Shown: piece after piece, positions 34,488 through 42,902 of the stretch
How the letters are laid out: each line of letters starts with the position of its first letter
Position numbering within the stretch: the first letter of the stretch is position 1
Origin: Deinococcales bacterium
GTDB lineage: Bacteria; Deinococcota; Deinococci; Deinococcales; JAAFIG01
DNA: 64,000 bases
NCBI GenBank assembly: GCA_013298595.1
Contig: JAAFIG010000003.1
Location: 62,001-126,000, forward strand
Direction: 5' to 3'
Program-made: the position numbers and the translations under genes
Notes under the pieces: model-generated
Databases searched by the model: none
What the model saw: the letters and a program-made list of their open reading frames with translations, nothing else
Told to the model about the DNA's origin: nothing

Positions 34488-34706
34488 ATGAGCGATATTT
34501 CTTTAGAAGCCCGAACCCAAGAAGGCAAGATTCTCGAGTCTAATGGTGAATCTGGTTTAACGGTACGCCCGGAACTCGAGCAGGTCGCCACAGTTGAAAA
34601 AGATGCTCGAGGTATTGGTTATGTGATGAATTGGATTAGTCTGATTGTCTTGTTTGTTGTTTCAATGGCAATTATTGCTTGGTTCGGTCCGTTCAGTGAA
34701 GTGTGA
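34488..34706 (+). CDS. Small single-helix membrane protein, last gene of the operon
   Basis: A 72-residue protein with an acidic soluble N-terminus (about 40 residues) and one C-terminal membrane helix (about 47-66). AAGGAG Shine-Dalgarno and 3-nt spacing to the previous stop tie it to the operon. The family is unknown; it could anchor the MvhD-like protein to the membrane complex. Confidence 0.65.
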   Translation: MSDISLEARTQEGKILESNGESGLTVRPELEQVATVEKDARGIGYVMNWISLIVLFVVSMAIIAWFGPFSEV

Positions 34707-34766
34707 TTTGATACACAAATCCGCTACTTAACAGCATATTTTGTGAAAAAACTCATATTAATACCG

Positions 34767-34808
34767 TAGAATCATGGTCTATCAGGGGCGACTCCAACCG
34801 AGCCGCCC
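34767..34808 (+). promoter_or_regulatory. Possible promoter -10 and leader hairpin of the kinase gene
   Basis: TAGAAT at 34767-34772 could serve as -10 (no clear -35). Just downstream, GGGGCGACTC (34783-34792) pairs with GAGCCGCCCC (34798-34807) to make a GC-rich hairpin like the other REP-type elements. The Shine-Dalgarno GGAGAA and ATG at 34834 follow. The hairpin may also end read-through from the respiratory operon. Confidence 0.4.
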
Positions 34809-34833
34809 CTCGAGTCTTCGCATCGGAGAAGCC

Positions 34834-35622
34834 ATGTGTGCCCAACTGAGTATCCAAGCTGTAGAACCCGCGAACGGAATTAGTCATATCCAACTTATTG
34901 CCAGCACAGCCCAAATTCTTTTAGAACGCGCCCATTGGAACGGTATACCTGTTTGGGTTAAGCGTGTTAAACCAACATTGCTTAGCAACATAGAAATTCT
35001 TGAACGTTTCGACCGTGAAGGCGATGTTCTCGAGCGTTTAGATCACCCCAATATTCCGCGTTTAGTGCATCGTGACCGTGGCATTCTGATGCGTGAATAC
35101 ATCGAAGGTAATTCCTTGCATCATTACCTCGAGCACACCAATATTGATTATGCCAGCACCTTACATATTGCTAAAGGTGTCTTATCAGCATTGGTGCATT
35201 CGCATGTCCGCGAAATTCTGCATTTAGATGTTAAACCTTCTAATGTTTTACTGAGCGCAAACCGCCGTGTGCATCTGATTGATTTTGGTTCAGCTAAGGA
35301 TTTAACCGTTGAAAGTATCACCCAAGCTGATGTCCGATTAGGCACACCACATTACATGGCACCAGAACAATACCAAGGTATCCGAGACGATCAACGCAGC
35401 GATGTCTACAGTGTTGGGGCTTTACTCTACGAATGCTTAATGGGAAAACCATTGCATAAAGACCCATTCGCTTGGTTAGCCGGACGCGGACAATTACCCA
35501 CCGACCTACCCAACCATCAAGGTTTAGCCAAAATTATTCTTAAAGCCGTGCAACGCAACCCAGAAGACCGTTATGCAGAAGCCTTAGATATGCTCGAGGC
35601 ACTTGAAGGTTTATACTTTTAA
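34834..35622 (+). CDS. Serine/threonine protein kinase (soluble)
   Basis: A 262-residue single-domain Hanks-type kinase. Seen motifs are the ATP-lysine segment VWVKRV, the catalytic loop HLDVKPSNVLL (HRD replaced by HLD, Asp kept), the DFGSAK metal-binding loop, LGTPHYMAPEQY activation segment and DVYSVGALLYE. There is no membrane helix or sensor domain, unlike PknB-type kinases. The ATG at 34834 is chosen because it has a Shine-Dalgarno and follows the putative start of transcription. Its stop overlaps the stop of the convergent next gene by 4 nt. Confidence 0.92.
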   Translation: MCAQLSIQAVEPANGISHIQLIASTAQILLERAHWNGIPVWVKRVKPTLLSNIEILERFDREGDVLERLDHPNIPRLVHRDRGILMREYIEGNSLHHYLEHTNIDYASTLHIAKGVLSALVHSHVREILHLDVKPSNVLLSANRRVHLIDFGSAKDLTVESITQADVRLGTPHYMAPEQYQGIRDDQRSDVYSVGALLYECLMGKPLHKDPFAWLAGRGQLPTDLPNHQGLAKIILKAVQRNPEDRYAEALDMLEALEGLYF

Positions 35623-36512
35623 AGTCGCCAAACAACAATCTCGAGATCAGGTTCATTCCAGCTTTGCAACACTACCTCAAGCAGAACAATTTGCCGAGGT
35701 GAATACCAAGCTTGTGAATTTTTATTAACCACCAAGCCATTACCAATATAAGCCGCTGCATGAACCATTTTTTGTTGGTCGAGCCAAACCAGCACATCGG
35801 ATTTCTCGAGTGGTACACGAAATACTGCCCTTTTATAGCCTTTACGCTCGAGTTCGCGTTGCAATGTTTCTGGTTGTAACCACAAAGTTTTTAGACGCTC
35901 AGCTCGAGTTGGGTTTTGCTCAATCGCACTGAGGGCAGCAGCAAAACAATTAGCACCACTATTGGCAAACCATTGACCACTAAAACCTTCCAAAGCATCT
36001 TGTGTCACATACCATTCAAGCCAAGCGACTCGCTGTGCAGGTGTTAAAGACCACCACGCATCAAAACGCAAAACAAAAAAATCTGCACTGGCATCTCGAG
36101 TTAAAAACCGATCAGGAACAGCACACTGCCGAGCGACCTCAAGCGGAAATACTAAGCCCCGATTTGCTTTGACTTGTGCAGCATTGAGTTGTTGCTGAAC
36201 AACCAAATCAAGACCAGCGAACTCTACTGACGATAATAAACCCACCCAATCACCCTTAGCCTGCCAAGGCAAAAACGCATCGGAAAACTCAAGCGGTTGC
36301 GAACGCAACCACGCATTAAACTCGGCTCGAGATAAAACCAAACCCTCGAATTCCGCAGCAGATTCTAAAAACACTGGCTCGAGATCAAAAACCATGTGCT
36401 GTTGCCAAACCTCGAGTACAGCATCGGAGAGTGGTACACCCAGTAATTGTCGCACACCCAGTTTTACCCGATGTTGATTGTCCCCGTCATCAGCCGCTAT
36501 GCTTAGCGCCAT
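35619..36512 (-). CDS. Possible NlpC/P60- or papain-like cysteine peptidase, divergent
   Basis: About 297 residues from the ATG at 36512; the frame is open to 36593. The C-terminal third has a Cys in SGANCFAAAL, a His in MVHAAAYIG and an Asn/Asp-rich VVNKNSQ segment in the order and spacing of NlpC/P60-type catalytic triads, with KSDVLVWL before the His as in that family. The N-terminal 180 residues are unrecognised. No signal peptide is visible. The start is uncertain because it touches the ATG of the divergent membrane-protein gene at 36511. Confidence 0.5.
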   Translation of the reverse strand: MALSIAADDGDNQHRVKLGVRQLLGVPLSDAVLEVWQQHMVFDLEPVFLESAAEFEGLVLSRAEFNAWLRSQPLEFSDAFLPWQAKGDWVGLLSSVEFAGLDLVVQQQLNAAQVKANRGLVFPLEVARQCAVPDRFLTRDASADFFVLRFDAWWSLTPAQRVAWLEWYVTQDALEGFSGQWFANSGANCFAAALSAIEQNPTRAERLKTLWLQPETLQRELERKGYKRAVFRVPLEKSDVLVWLDQQKMVHAAAYIGNGLVVNKNSQAWYSPRQIVLLEVVLQSWNEPDLEIVVWRL

Positions 36513-36741
36513 GCAGCCATCAGATAGCAAAAAAATTGGTCCTTTGAATGTCCCAGCTAACATTGTTGCCTTAGGTTCATGGATGACTGGCAACTTTGTA
36601 TTTGCGTTCTTTGTTTACTGGACAGCCGATTCATTCTTTCCTGGCACTGAATTAACACCCACAGCGATGCTTTGGAAACTTGGTACAGCAGGTATTAGTT
36701 TTCTGATTGGGCTTTGGCTGATGCACATCAACCACGATTGA
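36511..36741 (+). CDS. Small membrane protein
   Basis: A 76-residue protein with two hydrophobic helices (about 18-40 and 50-70). Family unknown. A TATGCT hexamer at 36498-36503 lies 7 nt before the ATG, consistent with a leaderless transcript. Its ATG overlaps, on the other strand, the ATG proposed for the peptidase-like gene, so one of the two starts may be wrong. It ends 15 nt before a long perfect hairpin. Confidence 0.55.
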   Translation: MQPSDSKKIGPLNVPANIVALGSWMTGNFVFAFFVYWTADSFFPGTELTPTAMLWKLGTAGISFLIGLWLMHINHD

Positions 36742-36755
36742 ACTCATAAAAAGAT

Positions 36756-36792
36756 AAGACTCGAGCTACGATAAATTCGTAGCTCGAGTCTT
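36756..36792. terminator. 16-bp perfect hairpin, probable terminator
   Basis: AAGACTCGAGCTACGA (36756-36771), loop TAAAT, TCGTAGCTCGAGTCTT (36777-36792). Each arm contains one CTCGAG. On the minus strand the stem is followed by ATCTTTTTA, a usable T-run. It separates the small membrane-protein gene from the spacer before the Nudix gene. Confidence 0.7.
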
Positions 36793-37062
36793 AATTTAAC
36801 GCAAGTTCAGGTTAAAGTTATTTCCGAAACTGAACGCAAAAATTTAGCTCAATATATTGAAACAGGGAGGGTACAAGCGCGAGTAGCCTGTCAGGTGCTA
36901 TCTTACGAGCAAGAAGACCCTCCCCTACATGAAAATCATGGTTTTGACTTTGTAGGGCGCAACCCTTGTAGTCGCCTTGCCCTTATCCCGAACTGACGTT
37001 AATTTATGCTCCTTGAAAGATCAATATGCAGGAAAATGACAAGGGTTTACCGAAAAATTATA
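36793..37062. repeat. Intergenic spacer with two imperfect inverted repeats
   Basis: No gene is seen. GGGAGGGT near 36866 pairs with ACCCTCCC near 36920 around a spacer of about 45 nt. A REP-like element (TAGGGCG, CAACCCTTGTAGT, CGCC...GCCC) lies at about 36953-36986. Confidence 0.45.
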
Positions 37063-37488
37063 CTAGGGCAAAGTTAAACCACTCCAGAAAGCTGAATCTC
37101 GAGGGTTCTGAATTAAATCCCTGAGTGCTTCGGGTTGTAAATTCCATTTTGCCAAATCAGTTATATCCGCCCAGAAAAACTCGAGATGGGCTTCTTTGGA
37201 TTGCAAATTGGTTTGGTTGATACTGGCTGCAAACAAATGATTGATTTCAAAATGCACTGTTTGATCAATTTCTAAACACGCTTCAACTACACCAAGGTAA
37301 CGCCCAACAACCGCAACACAACCTAATTCTTCCTCGATTTCTCGAGCAATAGCAACAGGCACAGATTCCCCTATTTCGACATGACCACCTGGTAAAAACG
37401 TATGTGTTGCACCTTTAGCTCGAGCCAACAAAACTTTATTGTCCAAGCAAACTACAGCCCGTCCAAGCAGATGAAAACGCTGATTCAT
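37063..37488 (-). CDS. Nudix hydrolase
   Basis: A 141-residue protein with a complete Nudix box GHVEIGESVPVAIAREIEEE followed by LG (G-x5-E-x7-R-E-x2-E-E-x-G). The family hydrolyses nucleoside diphosphates linked to another moiety; the substrate cannot be told. It stands alone on the minus strand, separated by about 115 nt from the MFS gene start side. Confidence 0.92.
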   Translation of the reverse strand: MNQRFHLLGRAVVCLDNKVLLARAKGATHTFLPGGHVEIGESVPVAIAREIEEELGCVAVVGRYLGVVEACLEIDQTVHFEINHLFAASINQTNLQSKEAHLEFFWADITDLAKWNLQPEALRDLIQNPRDSAFWSGLTLP

Positions 37489-37603
37489 GAATTACAGTCT
37501 AACAACATTGCTGATTCTCGAGTAAACCTGCTGCTAATACCAAAAAAGACGTAACAAAACACTTTAAAGTATCAATAATCTGCACTTGCAGCCAAACTAA
37601 ACA

Positions 37604-38755
37604 TTACAACCAACGTTTTCCAATAGCAACAAATACAGCCGTCAGCCCAGCCAATAAACCACCTGCACTAAACACCCCATTCAAACCCCAAATAGCCACA
37701 ATGGGTTGTGCCACAATTGGCGAAACAAATTGACCGAGAAAAATCGCGGTGGATAAGCCACCAAAAATTCTGCCTCGAGCTTCTGGAGGTGCTAAATTAG
37801 CAATCCAAGAAGCAAAATTGGGACTGAGCAGCCCGCCACCAACCCCGGAAATAACCATACCGAGTAACACCACAGGCAAATTCGTTGCCACACCAAACAG
37901 CAACCAACCAGCGCCTAACAACGAAAAACCAATTACAGCAATCGAGCGTTCTGGCAAACGCCGACGCAAATTCGAGTACTGCAAAGCCGTTAATGCTCCT
38001 GCCAAGGTAAACACAGCCACCACATAACCTGTCACACTGGGTTGCAAGCCAATCACATTTTGTAACAAAAAAGGCATCTGGGTTGGTCCAAGATAAAACA
38101 CCAACATTTGCACAAATGCCAACGCATACAAAACCCACATCAAACGCGGAAGGCTGCTTTGCTTGTTTGGCAATGTTTGAACTCGAGGTGGTTCAAATAA
38201 CGATAGCCATGCAAACGGCAAAATCAGCAGTGCCGCAAAATAAACAGCGAATGGAACATGCCAACCAATATCGGCAAGCACACCACCAAGTGGCAAAAAA
38301 ACTACACCACCGAAACTGGTAAAAGCACTTTGCAAACTAATAAATCGCCCTCGAGCCTCACCAACAAAGTAATCGGCAACCAACGCACTCGACGCCGTCA
38401 TGATACTCGAGACAGCAATACCAAGCAGCACCCGTCCAAACAACAAGGCAGGCAAAGTCTCGAGGTACAAACCACTGGTTCCAGCGATCACATACAAAAG
38501 TAAACCTGCTATCAGTAATGGTTTACGTCCAACACGATCGGCAATCAAACCCGCAATTGGTGAAAACACTGCCACGGCTAAGGCGACAATCGTTAACACC
38601 AAACGAACCAATAATCCCGCGTCTGGCACAGCCGCAAAATGCACCTGCATTTTAGGTAAACCTGGCGCAATGGTTGCACCTGCCATGATGGTCAGCGTTG
38701 CCACCAATAACAGAGTAGCTCGTAAAATAGGATTTTCGGTTTGACGATTAAGCAC
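37604..38755 (-). CDS. MFS transporter (drug/H+ antiporter-like)
   Basis: A 383-residue protein with twelve hydrophobic segments. The loop between helices 2 and 3 has the MFS motif LIADRVGRKPLLIAG, and helix 5 has the GGVVFLPLGGVLADIGW stretch reminiscent of motif C. It is likely a small-molecule exporter. It is followed downstream on the same strand only by the Nudix gene, and preceded 44 nt upstream by the benE-like gene, so it may be part of the GntR-controlled cluster. Confidence 0.9.
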   Translation of the reverse strand: MLNRQTENPILRATLLLVATLTIMAGATIAPGLPKMQVHFAAVPDAGLLVRLVLTIVALAVAVFSPIAGLIADRVGRKPLLIAGLLLYVIAGTSGLYLETLPALLFGRVLLGIAVSSIMTASSALVADYFVGEARGRFISLQSAFTSFGGVVFLPLGGVLADIGWHVPFAVYFAALLILPFAWLSLFEPPRVQTLPNKQSSLPRLMWVLYALAFVQMLVFYLGPTQMPFLLQNVIGLQPSVTGYVVAVFTLAGALTALQYSNLRRRLPERSIAVIGFSLLGAGWLLFGVATNLPVVLLGMVISGVGGGLLSPNFASWIANLAPPEARGRIFGGLSTAIFLGQFVSPIVAQPIVAIWGLNGVFSAGGLLAGLTAVFVAIGKRWL

Positions 38756-38799
38756 GCGGGAGTCTACGCTGCCAGCAGCAAAAACCGATGTCAGATGGC

Positions 38800-39981
38800 T
38801 TACAGATCAGTTGCCACCACGTTACGCTCGAGAATCGCCGCCACCAAAGCACCTATCACCAAACCCCAAAACGCGCTGCCAAGTCCTAAAAATTCTGCAC
38901 CCGAAGACGTAATAAGCAAAGCAAAAACACTCGAGTCGCGGCGCGAGGATTGCTTAAATGCTCCCTCGAGACACCCTGCAATCGTGCCAGACAGCGCTAA
39001 ACCTGCCATACCAGCCACCAACGGTTTGGGCAGCGCCAAGAACAACGCTACAATGGTTGTACCAAATAAACCCAGCACGATCTTTAAAGCCCCAGCCACA
39101 ATCCCCGCACCATACCGTTTACTCGAGTCTGGATGTGCCTCTGGGCTGTTAGCAAGGGCAGCCGTTATAGCAGCTAACGTTAAACCATGACAAAGCATTG
39201 GCGCAAATAATGCACTGAGTAGCCCAGTACTGACCAATGCACCCTTGGTTGGCGGCTCATACCCAAAAGACCGCATCACTGCTAAGCCAGGGGCATTCTG
39301 CGAAGCCAATGCCAAAGCGGTTAACGGAATCCCCAAGCCCACCAAAGCCTCGAGATGAAACGTTGGCATAATCAGCATAGGTTGCGCCAACGATAACTCC
39401 ACACCACCAAGACTAAACTTACCAAACAACGCCGCACTCGAGAAACCCATCAGTAAAGCCCAGCCCATCGGCACCCGAGATTTCAAAAACTTAGACAGCA
39501 AAAACGCTGCAATCATCAAAACCACCAGCACAGGCTCGAGGGTAGCCGCTGTAAATAATCCCAAACCGAATTTGAATAAAGCCCCTGCCAGCACCGCCAA
39601 AGCCACATTTTGCGGCACCAGTTTCATCAGTTTATCAAACCAACCCAATGCACCCAACAACGCAATGACCACACCAGAAACAATGTAAACACCAACGGCA
39701 TCAGAAATCGGGTACTTACCAAGACTCGAGGCAAGCAACGCCAATCCTGGGGTGCTCCAGGCAGTCAAGACAGGTTGTTTATACCACCACGACAAAACCA
39801 GCGATAAAACACCACTGCCAACGGTGATAGACCAGACCCATGAACTTAACTCAGCACTCGAGAGCTTAGCTTTATCGGCAACATCAAAAGTTAACACCAG
39901 CGAACCCGTAAAACCAACAATCACAATCAGAATACCAGCCAGCACTGTGCTGGTGGTGATACTCTCCTGCACTCGAGTCAT
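38800..39981 (-). CDS. BenE-family benzoate/H+ symporter-like transporter
   Basis: A 393-residue membrane protein with about twelve helices resembling BenE and related NCS2-like carriers: WKP-like AWSTPGLALLASS, GLGIPLTALALASQNAPGLAVMRSFGYEPP, and HGLTLAAITAAL blocks are typical of BenE. It would import aromatic acids with protons. The start overlaps the stop of the EamA-type gene by 4 nt (ATGA), and a GntR regulator is first in the cluster. Confidence 0.85.
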   Translation of the reverse strand: MTRVQESITTSTVLAGILIVIVGFTGSLVLTFDVADKAKLSSAELSSWVWSITVGSGVLSLVLSWWYKQPVLTAWSTPGLALLASSLGKYPISDAVGVYIVSGVVIALLGALGWFDKLMKLVPQNVALAVLAGALFKFGLGLFTAATLEPVLVVLMIAAFLLSKFLKSRVPMGWALLMGFSSAALFGKFSLGGVELSLAQPMLIMPTFHLEALVGLGIPLTALALASQNAPGLAVMRSFGYEPPTKGALVSTGLLSALFAPMLCHGLTLAAITAALANSPEAHPDSSKRYGAGIVAGALKIVLGLFGTTIVALFLALPKPLVAGMAGLALSGTIAGCLEGAFKQSSRRDSSVFALLITSSGAEFLGLGSAFWGLVIGALVAAILERNVVATDL

Positions 39982-40856
39982 AATTTCCTTTCTGTGACAA
40001 CCAAAGCAACCCCAATCATGGTTAAGAACAAACCCAGAATTGCCAGAACACCAAGTTGCTCGCCAAAAAGCACATAGGCTTCTATGGCAGTAAACGGTGG
40101 CACCAAATAAAACAAACTCGAGACTTGGGTGGCGCTGTTATGCCGAATCAGCCAAAGCAGCAATAAAATTGCCCCTAAAGAAATAACTAAAATAAACCAC
40201 AGCATTGTCCAAAGCAGCGTGGCATTCCAAACAATACGGCGTTGCTCGAAAGCAAACGCTGCCATAACAAACACCAGACTGGAAGCAGCATATTGCACCG
40301 CAGTACCCGTTAACAACGGAATACCTTGAGCAAATTTCTTTTGATAAATCGTACCTGCTGTACTCGAGAACAAAGCAACAAAAGCAGCCACCACACCCCC
40401 AAAGGCAATTGTTTGCCCAAGCAAATTCGATGATTTCTCGAGGATCGCTAAAGCAACACCCACAAAGCCCAAACCCAAACCAAGCCACTGCCGACTCGAG
40501 ACTTTTTCGCGCAACAAAAACGCAGCAACACTAGAGGTTAGCACTGGTTGCAAATTGACAATAATTGCACTTAGACCCGCTGGCACGCCAAGTTTGATAC
40601 CAGTAAATACCCCACCTAAATACCCAGCATGCAACAGCAATCCAGCCACACTGGCATGTTGCCACTCGAGACCTTGCAACCAACGCTGTTGCAAAACTGT
40701 TGCCAAAACAGCCAGTAAAACCATCGCAATCGATAAACGAATGGCTAAAAAAGTAAACGGTTCAATAAACGGCAAGCCAAACTTTGCACCAATGTACCCA
40801 GTGCTCCATAACAACACGAAAACAAACGGCGCAAAACGCAACACTATGGCTTTCAC
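39978..40856 (-). CDS. EamA/DMT-family transporter
   Basis: About 292 residues, ten hydrophobic helices in two EamA repeats; the first includes LLWSTGYIGAKFG, the second a Tyr/Gly-rich TIYQKK segment. Drug/metabolite transporters usually export amino acids or metabolites. I choose the GTG at 40856 because it makes a GTGA overlap with the GntR stop; the ATG at 40889 would overlap that gene by 37 nt. It is overlapped at its end by the benE-like start. Confidence 0.85.
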   Translation of the reverse strand: MKAIVLRFAPFVFVLLWSTGYIGAKFGLPFIEPFTFLAIRLSIAMVLLAVLATVLQQRWLQGLEWQHASVAGLLLHAGYLGGVFTGIKLGVPAGLSAIIVNLQPVLTSSVAAFLLREKVSSRQWLGLGLGFVGVALAILEKSSNLLGQTIAFGGVVAAFVALFSSTAGTIYQKKFAQGIPLLTGTAVQYAASSLVFVMAAFAFEQRRIVWNATLLWTMLWFILVISLGAILLLLWLIRHNSATQVSSLFYLVPPFTAIEAYVLFGEQLGVLAILGLFLTMIGVALVVTERKL

Positions 40857-41509
40857 GATTTTGCCCAACGCGCCAAAGCTCGAGTCCAATGTGCCTCGAG
40901 TTCTCGTTTTGCCACTTCTAAATTGTTTTTCTCGAGCGCTGCAATTATTTTTTGGTGCTCAGCAACACTTTTTGCCGCTGCTTTACCACCGCGCCAATAA
41001 TGAATCTCGAGGCGAATGTGATTGGTTTTTAGATTCGCAATAATGCCCAATAACTCGGAATTCTGACAACGCCGAGTCCATAAATTATGCAACGCTGTAT
41101 CCTCGAGCGCAGCGGCTTTAGCACTCCCCTGCTCGAGATGCAATTGCACAGCTTTGTTACGTGTTTTCATTTCCAAAAAATCTGCAACCATAAGCGAAGC
41201 AAAACCCAGTTCTAATGCCAGCGGCTCGAGCAAACGCAAAATTGGATACACCCGAGCTGCCAAACTCGCATCCACACCAGCCACTCGAGTCCAGGCATTA
41301 ACCTTCGTTTCGACCAAACCTTCATCCTCGAGCCGTCGTAGTGCCTCACGAACAGGCGTGCGACTGACCCCAAGCTGCACTGCTAAATCGGCATCACGTA
41401 ATTTCTCAAGTGGCTCGAGTGTGCCGTACACAATCCAATCTTTGATCGTGCTGTACACATCCTCGCGGAAAAGACGTTTCTCGAGCGGCAGAGAATCTGG
41501 AATTGGCAT
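40853..41509 (-). CDS. GntR-family (FadR/FCD subgroup) transcriptional regulator
   Basis: A 218-residue regulator with an N-terminal winged helix (DADLAVQLGVSRTPVREALRRLEDEGLV) followed by an FCD-type helical effector domain with histidines (for example HNLWTRR, HYWRGG, and a C-terminal H). It is the first gene of a minus-strand cluster with two or three transporters and probably controls them in response to an organic acid. Confidence 0.92.
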   Translation of the reverse strand: MPIPDSLPLEKRLFREDVYSTIKDWIVYGTLEPLEKLRDADLAVQLGVSRTPVREALRRLEDEGLVETKVNAWTRVAGVDASLAARVYPILRLLEPLALELGFASLMVADFLEMKTRNKAVQLHLEQGSAKAAALEDTALHNLWTRRCQNSELLGIIANLKTNHIRLEIHYWRGGKAAAKSVAEHQKIIAALEKNNLEVAKRELEAHWTRALARWAKS

Positions 41510-41650
41510 AAAAGTAGTATATCAGATATTACACTGCTCTCAAGTCTGAACCTCTACTATGTTCCTCAAGTTCTAAGCCTAGTAACCCAGTATCTCGAGA
41601 ATTTTGTCTAATTCAGCAACCCAATTTTTGCATCACCCAAAGATTTGATA

Positions 41651-42832
41651 TCAAACCAACCCAGCCAGAACCTCTGCCAAACGTTCATAATCACTGATTT
41701 GGTTATACACCTGTGCTGCCAGACGGGTATACAAACGCCCACGAACCTCGAGAATCGGCACTTCGATTTTGTGTTGATACAAAAGCAGGTGCTGCAACTT
41801 AAACGCATCTTCGGCACTCGAGCCAACCGAGATGGGCAACGGCACAGTTGCCATGCAACTGGTCATGGATTTCGGTACGGCATACCGTGTACCAAGGCGA
41901 CTGGCAACCAAATGGGCTACCTCCCAAACCAGTTCGTGGTTGTGCTGGCGCATAGCTTGTTCGTTCAACATGCCCATAAACTCGAGCGCCGCAGGTGCGG
42001 CTAAAAAAGCCGTTGGGTCTTTGGTGCCTAGCAAATCAAATTCTTGAGTAAACCCTTTGTCTAGCCCCCAAGAAATCACGGTGGGGTGCAAATCAACTTG
42101 GCGTTCCTTGGCTACCCAAAGAATAGCGCAACTGCGTGGTGCGAACGCCCATTTATGCAAGTTGCCAACATACCAATCCACACCTAGTTCGGCAATGTTC
42201 AATGCCAAAGCACCTGGTGCGTGCGCCCCATCGATCAAAACAGGTACGCCTTTGGCATGGCACATCGCAGCGATTTCCCGCACAGGTAAAACCAATGCGG
42301 TACTCGCTGTAATATGATCCAGCACAACAATTTTGGTGCGACTCGAGATCGCAGCCGCAAAGCTCGCAATCACTGCTTCTGAGCTGGTATCTGGGAATGG
42401 TGGTTCGAGCCGCACCACTCGAGCTTGGGATTGTCTGGCAACGTATTCGGCGGTATTACTCACCGCCCCATATGCCAAATCGGAAATCACAATTTCGTCA
42501 TCTTTGGCAAAAGAGAGCGAGCGCATGACAGCATTGATTCCTGTGGTGGCATTATCCACAAACACAAGGTCATCGCCTTGCACACCAAAAAAAGCGGCGA
42601 CCAGATCTGCCGCCCGACGCACACGTGGTACGTGAGCAGGTGGTGTACGACTATGATGCTCGAGTTCACGCAACATAAAACGAGCCGGTTGGCGCTCGAT
42701 TTCATCACGCAATTGTTGTTGCACATGCATAACCGCGTTCGGTGTGACCCCAACAGTTCCGTGGTTGAGGTACAAAATTTCAGGGTCGAGCGACCAATGC
42801 TCGAGCATGGCGTGTCCAAATTGATGATTCAT
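41651..42832 (-). CDS. Class V aminotransferase (isopenicillin-N-epimerase-like)
   Basis: A 393-residue PLP enzyme. Hallmarks are YLNHGTVGVTP near the N-terminus, DNATTGINAVMRSL, DGAHAPGALALNI, and the PLP lysine in YVGNLHKWAFAPR. This subgroup resembles isopenicillin N epimerase and cysteine desulfurase-like lyases, but the substrate is unknown. The start at 42832 is fixed by a GAGGAG Shine-Dalgarno. It stands alone. Confidence 0.88.
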   Translation of the reverse strand: MNHQFGHAMLEHWSLDPEILYLNHGTVGVTPNAVMHVQQQLRDEIERQPARFMLRELEHHSRTPPAHVPRVRRAADLVAAFFGVQGDDLVFVDNATTGINAVMRSLSFAKDDEIVISDLAYGAVSNTAEYVARQSQARVVRLEPPFPDTSSEAVIASFAAAISSRTKIVVLDHITASTALVLPVREIAAMCHAKGVPVLIDGAHAPGALALNIAELGVDWYVGNLHKWAFAPRSCAILWVAKERQVDLHPTVISWGLDKGFTQEFDLLGTKDPTAFLAAPAALEFMGMLNEQAMRQHNHELVWEVAHLVASRLGTRYAVPKSMTSCMATVPLPISVGSSAEDAFKLQHLLLYQHKIEVPILEVRGRLYTRLAAQVYNQISDYERLAEVLAGLV

Positions 42833-42902
42833 GATTGACTCCTCAAGGTTTATCCCAAACACAGGCTGACCAAGAGAATATCACTCACAACCAATCAGGT
42901 AC

